From Macrostomum hystrix (lineage: Eukaryota; Platyhelminthes; Macrostomidae): a stretch of DNA of 64,000 bases. The first letter of the stretch is position 1. Each line of letters begins with the position of its first letter. The stretch covers positions 923,501 to 987,500 of the forward strand of contig CATNEN010000012.1 of NCBI GenBank assembly GCA_950097015.1. The letters run 5' to 3'. The position numbers were made by a program, and so were the translations under genes. The notes under the pieces were generated by a model. That model was given only the letters and a program-made list of their open reading frames with translations. It made no database searches and had not been told where the DNA came from. Positions 1-13,900 of this stretch are shown here, one piece after another.

Positions 1-115
1 CTCCCCAGTCCATGGTCTGAACAGCTGTGCGTAGCCTTTAGATGCTATAGCTGCGCCTGTGCTGTCGGCTGCACATCTGACCAAATTGGGGCAGGTGCAA
101 TTAATGAATAAATAC
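1..115 (+). mobile_element. tRNA-derived SINE family A, 3' part, cut by the window edge
   Basis: It shares CAGTCCATG, CTGTGCTGTCGGCTGCAC and GGGGCAGGTG with the intact copy at 51738-52055 and lies in a PIEZO intron. Confidence 0.75.
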
Positions 116-296
116 TGCTTGGTTTTTTGAGGTCATAGACATTAATGCAAGAGAATGCACCATTGGTATTATTACACAGTTATAGCGGGAGCCTTTACCT
201 TAAATGTCGTTCCTCTCAACCATGTCTCCACAATAGATAAAAATGCCTCATAAGCGGTCTGAAGATTTTCATTAATGACCGCTTATTTTACATTGC

Positions 297-1402
297 TGTG
301 GGGAATGTAAGATTTCAGCTAGATGATAGATGTGAGGAATGTAAGATTTCAGCTAGATGAGAGATGTGGGGAATGTAAGATTTCAGCTAGATGAGAGATG
401 TGGGGAATGTAAGATTTCAGCTAGATGAAATGTGGGGAATGTAAGATTTCAGCTAGATGAGAGATGTGGGGAATGTAAGATTTCAGCTAGATGAGAGATG
501 TGGGGAATGTAAGATTTCAGCTAGATGAGAGATGTGGGGAATGTAAGATTTCAGCTAGATGAAATGTGGGGAATGTAAGATTTCAGCTAGATGAGAGATG
601 TGGGGAATGTAAGATTTCAGCTAGATGAGAGATGTGGGGAATGTAAGATTTCAGCTAGATGAGAGATGTGGGGAATGTAAGATTTCAGCTAGATGAGATG
701 TGGGGAATGTAAGATTTCAGCTAGATGAGAGATGTGGGGAATGTAAGATTTCAGCTAGATGAGAGATGTGGGGAATGTAAGATTTCAGCTAGATGAGAGA
801 TGTGGGGAATGTAAGATTTCAGCTAGATGAAATGTGGGGAATGTAAGATTTCAGCTAGATGAGAGATGTGGGGAATGTAAGATTTCAGCTAGATGAGAGA
901 TGTGGGGAATGTAAGATTTCAGCTAGATGAGAGATGTGGGGAATGTAAGATTTCAGCTAGATGAGATGTGGGGAATGTAAGATTTCAGCTAGATGAGAGA
1001 TGTGGGGAAAGTAAGATTTCAGCTAGATGAGAGATGTGGGGAATGTAAGATTTCAGCTAGATGAGAGATGTGAGGAATGTAAGATTTCAGCTAGATGAGG
1101 GATGTGGGGAATGTAAGATTTCAGCTAGATGAGAGATGTGGGGAATGTAAGATTTCAGCTAGATGAGGGATGTGGGGAATGTAAGATTTCAGCTAGATGA
1201 GATGTGGGGAATGTAAGATTTCAGCTAGATGAGAGATGTGGGGAATGTAAGATTTCAGCTAGATGAGATGTGGGGAATGTAAGATTTCAGCTAGATGAGA
1301 GATGTGGGGAATGTAAGATTTCAGCTAGATGAGAGATGTGGGGAATGTAAGATTTCAGCTAGATGAGAGATGTGGGGAATGTAAGATTTCAGCTAGATGA
1401 GA
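297..1402 (+). repeat. 34-bp minisatellite (also 31-32 bp variants) in a PIEZO intron
   Basis: About 33 copies. Core GGGGAATGTAAGATTTCAGC followed by TAGATGAGAGATGT. Each copy carries AAT|GTAAGA and TTTCAG, donor- and acceptor-like on the transcribed strand. The array stops about ten bases before the real acceptor at 1412. Confidence 0.95.
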
Positions 1403-1412
1403 CAGTATGCAG

Positions 1413-1954
1413 TCCTGCCGCAACTCTGTCAATCGCCAGAGAGCAAATCGAGACAGAGGAGGACGCAAGGGAGTCTGCTCAGGCCGTCCCGCTGCCGCTG
1501 CCAAGTGGCTGGTGGGACACTGTGTGCCGCATCTTCCAGCTGTTGCAGTACCTGCTATTCTCCAGGCTAACCCAGCTGTGCTATGCCGTTATGATAGTCT
1601 ATCACCTGCTACAGATGAGCATATTCTCGCTGTTCTATCCAATCATGGTGTTCACCTGGGGCATGCTGTCTTGGCCGTACCCGACTAAGCGGTTCTGGTA
1701 CTCCGCCATTGTCTACACTATGCTGTGGATTCTGACACGCTACTGTCTGCAGTTCATCCTGCTGAAGGACCTCGTCAGTCGGGACGCTTCTGGCTTTGTT
1801 GGCTGGCTGACCTGGGAGATTGGCGTCACACCTGAGTATTCCACCCCCACAGCCGAGCTCTTCCTGTTGGCCGTGCTGTTCCTCCAGCGGAGCAGTCTCA
1901 AGCGATTCGGCCTGTGGGACATCTCTAGGCGCAACCTGCAGCCCGTGGCCTCCG
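1413..1954 (+). CDS. PIEZO: PIEZO exon: blade-end membrane segments and GLWD motif
   Basis: The acceptor is AG at 1411-1412, about ten bases after the end of the minisatellite. The donor is TCCG|GTAGGC at 1955. The exon enters with two bases owed by the previous exon and leaves in phase 1. It encodes several hydrophobic helices, the motif PTKRFW (PSKRFW in vertebrate PIEZO1) and LFLQRSSLKRFGLWD, which aligns with the conserved FFHRS...GLWD stretch of the family. Confidence 0.88.
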
Positions 1955-4900
1955 GTAGGCTATTCATTCTAAATCCTCTGTTGATGGGATAGATTAGCAA
2001 TCCATTCTAAATCCTCTGTTGATGGGATAGATTAGCAATCCATTCTAAATCCTCTGTTGATGGGATAGATTAGCCATTCATTCTAAATCCTCTGTTGATG
2101 GGATAGATTAGCAATCCATTCTAAATCCTCTGTTGATGGGATAGATTAGCAATCCATTCTAAATCCTCTGTTGATGGGATAGATTAGCAATCCATTCTAA
2201 ATCCTCTGTTGATGGGATAGATTAGCAATCCATTCTAAATCCTCTGTTGATGGGATAGATTAGCAATCCATTCTAAATCCTCTGTTGATGGGATAGATTA
2301 GCAATCCATTCTAAATCCTCTGTTGATGGGATAGATTAGCCATTCATTCTAAATCCTCTGTTGATGGGATAGATTAGCAATCCATTCTAAATCCTCTGTT
2401 GATGGGATAGATTAGCAATCCATTCTAAATCCTCTGTTGATGGGATAGATTAGCAATCCATTCTAAATCCTCTGTTGATGGGATAGATTAGCAATCCATT
2501 CTAAATCCTCTGTTGATGGGATAGATTAGCAATCCATTCTAAATCCTCTGTTGATGGGATAGATTAGCAATCCATTCTAAATCCTCTGTTGATGGGATAG
2601 ATTAGCAATCCATTCTAAATCCTCTGTTGATGGGATAGATTAGCAATCCATTCTAAATCCTCTGTTGATGGGATAGATTAGCAATCCATTCTAAATCCTC
2701 TGTTGATGGGATAGATTAGCAATCCATTCTAAATCCTCTGTTGATGGGATAGATTAGCAATCCATTCTAAATCCTCTGTTGATGGGATAGATTAGCAATC
2801 CATTCTAAATCCTCTGTTGATGGGATAGATTAGCAATCCATTCTAAATCCTCTGTTGATGGGATAGATTAGCAATCCATTCTAAATTCTGTATATGCCGG
2901 ACAGAGGATATTAGGAATGCATTCCAATCCTCTATTAATGGATAGATTAGCAATACATTCTAATCCCCTACCCACCTTTACTTGATCCTTATCAAGCTAT
3001 GAAGACAAGGTGTAAAATCCTTATAAATCCCCCTTTTTAGAAAGCACAGAGTCAACTTCGCTTCAGCAGCATCATCAACAGCAGCATCTGCTGACTGTGA
3101 ATCAGCCAACTTTCGTTGATGGCAGCAGCAGCAGCAGCTCGGCGCTGCCCTCTCTGTCCAGTCCTCCAATTCCGCGTGCGTCGCCGCAAGGTCAAATCTG
3201 AAATTCTGCCGCCCGTGTCGCCGCCCGCCTCGCCTCCAGCCTCGCCGCAATTAGACGAATCCGCGCCAATGCTGCCGAACACGGCCGATCTGCCGCCGGA
3301 ATCCTCGCCCGCGACAGCGGCGGCGGTGCCACAGGAGCTCCCAGCGTCGTCTAGCGCGTCCGCTGCGGTCGCAGTTGGCAGCTTCTTTCGCCGATTGGCG
3401 ACCTTTCACTCGGCTAGGGAGTTCTTCAAGAAAGTATCTGGCAGCGGCAACGTCTCGGTTCGGGTGGAGCTGTACTCATGGATGTTCGCAACAGAGTTTC
3501 TCTCCCTGCTAATCATCTTCTTTGGCTACGCGAAGGGCTTCGCTGAAGAAGGCACCGACAATGACGCTACTATTATTACCTACTTCTCCAAGGAGGAGGT
3601 CAGTGCGAGTTTGATGAGTTTGTGTCTGGCGTTCAACTCCTTTAGAAACTTTTATTTACTGAACCAGTTGGGCTTTCTTACGAACTGAAGGATTCCCTTG
3701 GATCTGAATGGTTCCTTCTAAAACTAGAAAACTCCTTCCGAAACTAGAAAACTCCTTCCGAAACTAGAAAACTCCTTCCGAAACTAGAATACTCCTTCCG
3801 AAACTACAATACTCCTTCCGAAACTAGAATACTCCTTCCGAAACTAGAATACTCCTTCCGAAACTAGAATACTCCTTCCGAAACTAGAATATTCCTTCCG
3901 AAACTAGAATACTCCTTCCGAAACTAGAATACTCCTTCCGAAACTAGAATACTCCTTCCGAAACTAGAATACTCCTTCCGAAACTAGAATACTCCTTCCG
4001 AAACTAGAATACTCCTTCCGAAACTAGAAAACTCCTTCCGAAACTAGAATACTCCTTCCGAAACTAGAATACTCCTTCCGAAACTAGAATACTCCTTCCG
4101 AAACTAGAATACTCCTTCCGAAACTAGAATACTCCTTCCGAAACTAGAATATTCCTTCCGAAACTAGAATACTCCTTCCGAAACTAGAATACTCCTTCCG
4201 AAACTAGAATACTCCTTCCGAAACTAGAATATTCCTTCCGAAACTAGAATACTCCTTCCGAAACTAGAATACTCCTTCCGAAACTAGAATACTCCTTCCG
4301 AAACTAGAATACTCCTTCCGAAACTAGAATACTCCTTCCGAAACTAGAATACTCGTTCCGAAACTAGAATACTCCTTCCGAAACTAGAATACTCCTTCCG
4401 AAACTAGAATACTCGTTCCGAAACTAGAATACTCCTTCCGAAACTAGAATACTCCTTCCGAAACTAGAATACTCCTTCCGAAACTAGAATACTCCTTCCG
4501 AAACTAGAATACTCCTTCCGAAACTACGAGTAGAATACTCCTTCCGAAACTACGAGTAGAATACTCCTTCCGAAACTACAATATAACTTCCGAAACTAGA
4601 ATACTCCTTCCGAAACTAGAAAACTCCTTCCGAAACTAGAATACTGCTTTCCGAAACTAGAATACTCCTTCCGAAACTACAATATTCCTTCCGAAACTAG
4701 AATACTCCTTCCGAAACTAGAAAACTCCTTCCGAAACTAGAATACTCCTTTCCGAAACTAGAATACTCCTTCCGAAACTAGAATACTCCTTCCGAAACTA
4801 GAAAACTCCTTTCCGAAACTAGAATACTCCTTCCGAAACTAGAATACTCCTTCCGAAACTAGAATACTCCTTCCGAAACTAGAATACTCCTTCCGAAACT

Positions 4901-7900
4901 AGAATACTCCTTCCGAAACTAGAATACTCCTTCCGAAACTAGAAAACTCCTTCCGAAACTAGAATACTCCTTCCGAAACTAGAATACTCCTTCCGAAACT
5001 AGAATACTCCTTCCGAAACTAGAATACTCCTTCCGAAACTAGAATACTCCTTCCGAAACTAGAATACTCCTTCCGAAACTAGAATACTCCTTCCGAAACT
5101 AGAATACTCCTTCCGAAACTAGAATATTCCTTCCGAAACTAGAATACTCCTTCCGAAACTAGAATACTCCTTCCGAAACTAGAATACTCCTTCCGAAACT
5201 AGAATATTCCTTCCGAAACTAGAATACTCCTTCCGAAACTAGAATACTCCTTCCGAAACTAGAATACTCCTTCCGAAACTAGAATACTCCTTCCGAAACT
5301 AGAATACTCCTTCCGAAACTAGAATACTCCTTCCGAAACTAGAATACTCGTTCCGAAACTAGAATACTCCTTCCGAAACTAGAATACTCCTTCCGAAACT
5401 AGAATACTCGTTCCGAAACTAGAATACTCCTTCCGAAACTAGAATACTCCTTCCGAAACTAGAATACTCCTTCCGAAACTAGAATACTCCTTCCGAAACT
5501 AGAATACTCCTTCCGAAACTACGAGTAGAATACTCCTTCCGAAACTACGAGTAGAATACTCCTTCCGAAACTACAATATAACTTCCGAAACTAGAATACT
5601 CCTTCCGAAACTAGAAAACTCCTTCCGAAACTAGAATACTGCTTTCCGAAACTAGAATACTCCTTCCGAAACTACAATATTCCTTCCGAAACTAGAATAC
5701 TCCTTCCGAAACTAGAAAACTCCTTCCGAAACTAGAATACTCCTTTCCGAAACTAGAATACTCCTTCCGAAACTAGAATACTCCTTCCGAAACTAGAATG
5801 CTCCTTCCGAAACTAGAATACTCCTTCCGAAACTAGATTACTCCTTCCGAAACTAGAATACTCCTTTCCGAAACTAGAATACTCCTTCCGAACTAGAATA
5901 TTCCTTCCGAAACTACAATATTCCTTCCGAAACTAGAATACTCCTTCCGAAACTACGAGTAGAATACTCCTTCCGAAACTACAATATTCCTTCCGAAACT
6001 AGAATACTCTTTCCGAAACTAGAATACTCCTTCCGAAACTAGAATACTCCTTTCGAAACTAAAATACTCCTTCCGAAACTAGAATACTCGTTCCGAAACT
6101 AGAATACTCCTTCCGAAACTACGAGTAGAATACTCCTTCCGAAACTACGAGTAGAATACTCCTTCCGAAACTACAATATTCCTTCCGAAACTAGAATACT
6201 CCTTCCGAAACTAGAAAACTCCTTCCGAAACTAGAATACTCCTTTCCGAAACTAGAATACTCCTTCCGAAACTAGAATACTCCTTCCGAAACTAGAATAC
6301 TCCTTCCGAAACTAGAATACTCCTTCCGAAACTAGAATACTCCTTCCGAAACTAGAATACTCCTTCCGAAACTACGAGAAGAATACTCCTTCCGAAACTA
6401 GAATATTCCTTCCGAAACTACAATATTCCTTTCGAAACTAGAATACTCCTTCCGAAACTACGAGTAGAATACTCCTTCCGAAACTACAATATTCCTTCCG
6501 AAACTAGAATACTCTTTCCGAAACTAGAATACTCCTTCCGAAACTAGAATACTCCTTCCGAAACTAGAATACTCCTTCCGAAACTAGAATACTCCTTTCC
6601 GAAACTAGAATACTCCTTCCGAAACTAGAATACTCCTTCCGAAACTACGAGTAGAAAACTCCTTCCGAAACTACAATATTCCTTCCGAAACTACAATATT
6701 CCTTCCGAAACTAGAATACTCCTTTCCGAAACTAGAATACTCCTTTCCGAAACTACAATACTCCTTCCGAAACTAGAATACTCCTTTCCGAAACTAGAAT
6801 ACCCCTTCCGAAACTGGAATACTCCTTCCGAAACTAGAATACTCCTTCCGAAACTAGAATACTCCTTCCGAAACTACGAGTAGAATACTCCTTCCAAAAC
6901 TACAATATTCCTTCCGAAACTACAATACTCCTTCCGAAACTAGAATACTCGTTCCGAAACTAGAATACTCCTTCCGAAACTAGAATACTCCTTTCCGAAA
7001 CTAGAATACTCCTTCCGAAACTAGAATACTCCTTCCGAAACTACGAGTAGAAAACTCCTTCCGAAACTACAATATTCCTTCTGAAACTACAATATTCCTT
7101 CCGAAACTAGAATACTCCTTTCCGAAACTAGAATACTCCTTTCCGAAACTACAATACTCCTTCCGAAACTGGAATACTCCTTTCCGAAACTAGAATACTC
7201 CTTTCCGAAACTACAATATTCCTTCCGAAACTACAATATTCCTTCCGAAACTAGAATACTCCTTTCCGAAACTAGAATACTCCTTTCCGAAACTAGAATT
7301 CCCCTTCCGAAACTGGAATACTCCTTCCGAAACTAGAATACTCCTTCCGAAACTAGAATACTCCTTCCGAAACTACGAGTAGAATACTCCTTCCGAAACT
7401 ACAATATTCCTTCCGAAACTACAATATTCCTTCCGAAACTACAATACTCCTTCCGAAACTAGAAAACTCCTTCCGAAACTAGAATACTCCTTCCGAAACT
7501 AGAATACTCCTTCCGAAACTAGAATACTCCTTCCGAAACTAGAATACTCCTTCCGAAACTAGAATACTCCTTCCGAAACTAGAATATTCCTTCCGAAACT
7601 AGAATACTCCTTCCGAAACTAGAATACTCCTTCCGAAACTAGAATACTCCTTCCGAAACTAGAATACTCCTTCCGAAACTAGAATACTCGTTCCGAAACT
7701 AGAATACTCCTTCCGAAACTAGAATACTCCTTCCGAAACTAGAATACTCCTTCCGAAACTAGAATACTCCTTCCGAAACTACGAGTAGAATACTCCTTCC
7801 GAAACTAGAATACTTCTTCCGAAACTAGAATACTCCTTCCGAAACTAGAATACTCCTTCCGAAACTAGAATACTCCTTCCGAAACTAGAATACTCGTTCC

Positions 7901-10900
7901 GAAACTAGAATACTCCTTCCGAAACTAGAATACTCCTTCCGAAACTAGAATACTCTTTCCGAAACTAGAATACTCGTTCCGAAACTAGAATGCTCCTTCC
8001 GAAACTAGAATACTCCTTCCGAAACTAGAATACTCCTTCCGAAACTAGAATACTCCTTCCGAAACTAGAATACTCCTTCCGAAACTAGAATACTCCTTCC
8101 GAAACTAGAATACTCCTTCCGAAACTAGAATACTCCTTCCGAAACTAGAATACTCGTTCCGAAACTAGAATACTCCTTCCGAAACTAGAATACTCCTTCC
8201 GAAACTAGAATACTCGTTCCGAAACTAGAATACTCCTTCCGAAACTAGAATACTCCTTCCGAAACTAGAATACTCCTTCCGAAACTAGAATACTCCTTCC
8301 GAAACTACGAGTAGAATACTCCTTCCGAAACTACAATATTCCTTCCGAAACTACAATGTTCCTTCCGAAACTACAATATTCCTTCCGAAACTACAATGTT
8401 CCTTCCGAAACTACAATACTCCTTCCGAAACTAGAATACTCGTTCCGAAACTAGAATACTCCTTCCGAAACTACGAGTAGAATACTCCTTCCGAAACTAC
8501 GAGTAGAATACTCCTTCCGAAACTACAATATTCCTTCCGAAACTAGAATACTCCTTCCGAAACTAGAAAACTCCTTCCGAAACTAGAATACTCCTTTCCG
8601 AAACTAGAATACTCCTTCCGAAACTAGAATACTCCTTCCGAAACTAGAATACTCCTTCCGAAACTAGAATACTCCTTCCGAAACTAGAATACTCCTTCCG
8701 AAACTAGAATACTCCTTCCGAAACTACGAGAAGAATACTCCTTCCGAAACTAGAATATTCCTTCCGAAACTACAATATTCCTTTCGAAACTAGAATACTC
8801 CTTCCGAAACTACGAGTAGAATACTCCTTCCGAAACTACAATATTCCTTCCGAAACTAGAATACTCTTTCCGAAACTAGAATACTCCTTCCGAAACTAGA
8901 ATACTCCTTCCGAAACTAGAATACTCCTTCCGAAACTAGAATACTCCTTTCCGAAACTAGAATACTCCTTCCGAAACTAGAATACTCCTTCCGAAACTAC
9001 GAGTAGAAAACTCCTTCCGAAACTACAATATTCCTTCCGAAACTACAATATTCCTTCCGAAACTAGAATACTCCTTTCCGAAACTAGAATACTCCTTTCC
9101 GAAACTACAATACTCCTTCCGAAACTAGAATACTCCTTTCCGAAACTAGAATACCCCTTCCGAAACTGGAATACTCCTTCCGAAACTAGAATACTCCTTC
9201 CGAAACTAGAATACTCCTTCCGAAACTACGAGTAGAATACTCCTTCCGAAACTACAATATTCCTTCCGAAACTACAATACTCCTTCCGAAACTAGAATAC
9301 TCGTTCCGAAACTAGAATACTCCTTCCGAAACTAGAATACTCCTTTCCGAAACTAGAATACTCCTTCCGAAACTAGAATACTCCTTCCGAAACTACGAGT
9401 AGAAAACTCCTTCCGAAACTACAATATTCCTTCTGAAACTACAATATTCCTTCCGAAACTAGAATACTCCTTTCCGAAACTAGAATACTCCTTCCGAAAC
9501 TAGAATACTCCTTCCGAAACTACGAGTAGAAAACTCCTTCCGAAACTACAATATTCCTTCTGAAACTACAATATTCCTTCCGAAACTAGAATACTCCTTT
9601 CCGAAACTAGAATACTCCTTTCCGAAACTACAATACTCCTTCCGAAACTGGCATACTCCTTTCCGAAACTAGAATACTCCTTTCCGAAACTACAATATTC
9701 CTTCCGAAACTACAATATTCCTTCCGAAACTAGAATACTCCTTTCCGAAACTAGAATACTCCTTTCCGAAACTAGAATTCCCCTTCCGAAACTGGAATAC
9801 TCCTTCCGAAACTAGAATACTCCTTCCGAAACTAGAATACTCCTTCCGAAACTACGAGTAGAATACTCCTTCCGAAACTACAATATTCCTTCCGAAACTA
9901 CAATATTCCTTCCGAAACTACAATACTCCTTCCGAAACTAGAAAACTCCTTCCGAAACTAGAATACTCCTTCCGAAACTAGAATACTCCTTCCGAAACTA
10001 GAATACTCCTTCCGAAACTAGAATACTCCTTCCGAAACTAGAATATTCCTTCCGAAACTAGAATACTCCTTCCGAAACTAGAATACTCCTTCCGAAACTA
10101 GAATACTCCTTCCGAAACTAGAATACTCCTTCCGAAACTAGAATACTCGTTCCGAAACTAGAATACTCCTTCCGAAACTAGAATACTCCTTCCGAAACTA
10201 GAATACTCCTTCCGAAACTAGAATACTCCTTCCGAAACTACGAGTAGAATACTCCTTCCGAAACTAGAATACTTCTTCCGAAACTAGAATACTCCTTCCG
10301 AAACTAGAATACTCCTTCCGAAACTAGAATACTCCTTCCGAAACTAGAATACTCGTTCCGAAACTAGAATACTCCTTCCGAAACTAGAATACTCCTTCCG
10401 AAACTAGAATACTCTTTCCGAAACTAGAATACTCGTTCCGAAACTAGAATGCTCCTTCCGAAACTAGAATACTCCTTCCGAAACTAGAATACTCCTTCCG
10501 AAACTAGAATACTCCTTCCGAAACTAGAATACTCCTTCCGAAACTAGAATACTCCTTCCGAAACTAGAATACTCCTTCCGAAACTAGAATACTCCTTCCG
10601 AAACTAGAATACTCGTTCCGAAACTAGAATACTCCTTCCGAAACTAGAATACTCCTTCCGAAACTAGAATACTCGTTCCGAAACTAGAATACTCCTTCCG
10701 AAACTAGAATACTCCTTCCGAAACTAGAATACTCCTTCCGAAACTAGAATACTCCTTCCGAAACTACGAGTAGAATACTCCTTCCGAAACTACAATATTC
10801 CTTCCGAAACTACAATGTTCCTTCCGAAACTACAATATTCCTTCCGAAACTACAATGTTCCTTCCGAAACTACAATACTCCTTCCGAAACTAGAATACTC

Positions 10901-13900
10901 CTTCCGAAACTAGAATACTCCTTTCCGAAACTAGAATACTCCTTCCGTAACTAGAATACTCCTTCCGAAACTAGAATACTCCTTCCGAAACTACAATATT
11001 CCTTCCGAAACTACAATATTCCTTCCGAAACTACAATATTCCTTCCGAAACTACAATACTCCTTCCGAAACTAGAATACTCCTTCCGAAACTAGAATACT
11101 CCTTCCGAAACTAGAAAACTCCTTCCGAAACTAGAATACTCCTTTCCGAAACTAGAATATTCCTTCCGAAACTAGCAAACTCCTTCCGAAACTAGAATAC
11201 TCCTTCCGAAACTAGAATACTCCTTTCGAAACTAGAATACTCCTTTCCGAAACTAGAATACTCCTTCCGAAACTAGAATACTCCTTCCGAAACTAGAATA
11301 CTCCTTCCGAAACTACAATACTCCTTCCGAAACTACAATATTCCTTCCGAAACTACAATATTCCTTCCGAAACTACAATACTCCTTCCGAAACTAGAATA
11401 CTCCTTCCGAAACTAGAATACTCCTTTCCGAAACTAGAATATTCCTTCCGAAACTAGCAAACTCCTTCCGAAACTAGAATACTCCTTCCGAAACTAGAAT
11501 ACTCCTTCCGAAACTAGAATACTCCTTCCGAAACTAGAATACTCCTTTCCGAAACTAGAATACTCCTTCCGAAACTAGAATACTCCTTCCGAAACTAGAA
11601 TATTCCTTCCGAAGCTACAATATTCCTTCCGAAACTACAATATTCCTTCCGAAACTACAATATTCCTTCCGAAACTACAATATTCCTTCTGAAACTCCCC
11701 AATACTTCCCCAAACTGAAGATTGTTTCCAAAAATTGACAAGGTTCCATTAGCTTCCTGCTATAAGCTCGATTCACTTAATAATAGTTGTAATAATTGAT
11801 AACTGCGTAATTGGGCCTGCGTACGGCTGTTCAGTCCATGGACACTCACCCTCAATCACCCCAGCTGATGCTGGTACCCATTTAACAGCTGGGTGAACTG
11901 AAGCAACGTATTTTTTGTCTTGCTAAAGGACACAAATCAATCAATCATTGCCAATGGAATTGTTTCGCATTGCAGTTTCCCCTCGCGCTCACGGTCACCC
12001 TGTTTGTGCAGTTCATCATCATCCTGGTGGACCGGGCCCTATTCCTAACCAAGTCGCGTCGGGGCAAGTTTTTCTTTCACATTGGTCACGTGATCCTGCT
12101 GCACGCCTATCTCAAATTCGTCCTACCGGCTATGTCGTCGTGAGTTCGATTTTTTATATACATGACGATGCATTATAACGTTAAAACTGCGTGAAAGTTG
12201 CTCTTGCTGTCTACCCACAAAGTAACCCCTTTCCCCTGTCCCAAAGGCCGAAGTACATTGCGGAGAGCTCTGCGATCAAGATTTTCTACGCTTCAAAGTG
12301 CTTGTACTTTGCCCTGTCGGCCTATCAGATCCTGTCGGGCTATCCGTCTCGTGTATTGGGCAATTTCATCTGCAAGCGGTACAACTATTTGAATCTGTTC
12401 GCATTCAAAGGCTACATGCTTGTGCCGTTCCTGTTTGAGCTTCGCTCTATCATGGATTGGATGCTTAGCAACACGGCTCTGGGCATCTCTCACTGGCTGC
12501 TGATGGAGGAGATCTACAGCGCCGTGTTTGTTACTAAGTGCTGGCGCCGCGCCGAGATCGCTTACCCGACTGAGCGGGCTAGGAACCGGCCACCAGTGTA
12601 CAAGTATTGCCCCGGCCTGTGGCTAATGGTGCTCATTGTGGCCTGCATTTGGGCGCCGCTGCTCTGGTTCTCCATCATGAGCAACGTCTTCTTGGAGGAC
12701 AACGCTGTCACCGCGTGCACCTCCGAGCTGTCGCTTGGCTCCTACACACCATTGTACACACTGAAGACCACTTCCATTAGAAATCTGACAGCTAGCGAGC
12801 TCAATCTGGTCTATAATTGTTTCGCCGGCTCCAATCAGACTGAGGTAAGATCTTAAAATTTTAGATGCATTCAGTTAAAAGTATTATGTCAATCCTAAAT
12901 TCTGCTAAACATTAGTCCTCATTCGGATACAGCTTCGACCCCAACACCTCTTCATTCTTGTGATTTGCTGTCTATCCTATGTGCCACATTTTATATCACA
13001 TCTCACATTAGATATCATCCGAAATCCCACACTTCCACACTTATATACATCCCAAATCCCACGGCTTATTCTAAATCCCACGTCCTGCTTATCCCCAAAT
13101 CCTACGTCCTACTTATCCCCAAATCCCACGTCCTGCTTATCCCCAAATCCTACGTCCTACTTATTCCTAAATCCTTCGTGCTACTCTTATCCCCAAATCC
13201 TACGTGCTACTTATCCCCAAATCCTACGCCCTGCTAATCCCTAAATCCTACGTCCTGCTTATCCCCAAATCCTACGTCCTACTTATCCCCAAATCCCACG
13301 TCCTGCTTATCCCCAAATCCTACGTCCTACTTATTCCTAAATCCTACGTGCTACTCTTATCCCCCAAATCCTACGTGCTACTTATCCCCAAATCCTACGC
13401 CCTGCTAATCCCTAAATCCTACGTCCTGCTTATCCCCAAATCCCACGTCCTGCTTATCCCCAAATCCCACGTCCTACTTATCCCCAAATCCCACGTCCTA
13501 CTTATTCCTAAATCCTACGTGCTACTTATCCCCAAATCCTACTCCCTGCTAATCCCCTATATCCAGTTTATCCCATCCTACTTTCCTCAAATCCGATATA
13601 CTTCACATATATATATATAACATATCAGGAATCAAGCATTTTCTTATAATTCTTTATTTTTCGAAATCCTAATTTTTCGGTTCTCAACTACTCATTCCTT
13701 TTCTCAAATCAAGTAATCCCACATACCTGTTTATCTCACAACATGCGTATCCAGAAGTGCCAAATATGTTCTAACTGAACTTCCGCAGCAAGCCAAGAAG
13801 CGGGTCCAGGCCCTTCTAAGCTCCACCACAGCCTACAGCGTGGAATTCGATGGCATGTCCAGCGTGCTGTGGACTATAACGCCTCCGTCGCGAGAGGCCT

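Noticed and set aside
297-1402. Resemblance to a CRISPR array
   Set aside because: Units are directly adjacent with no unique spacers, no cas genes are present and the DNA is eukaryotic. The same holds for the other arrays.
12960-13620. LIPKSYVL repeat protein
   Set aside because: It lies entirely within the PIEZO intron 12845-13788 and arises from a 24-bp array.
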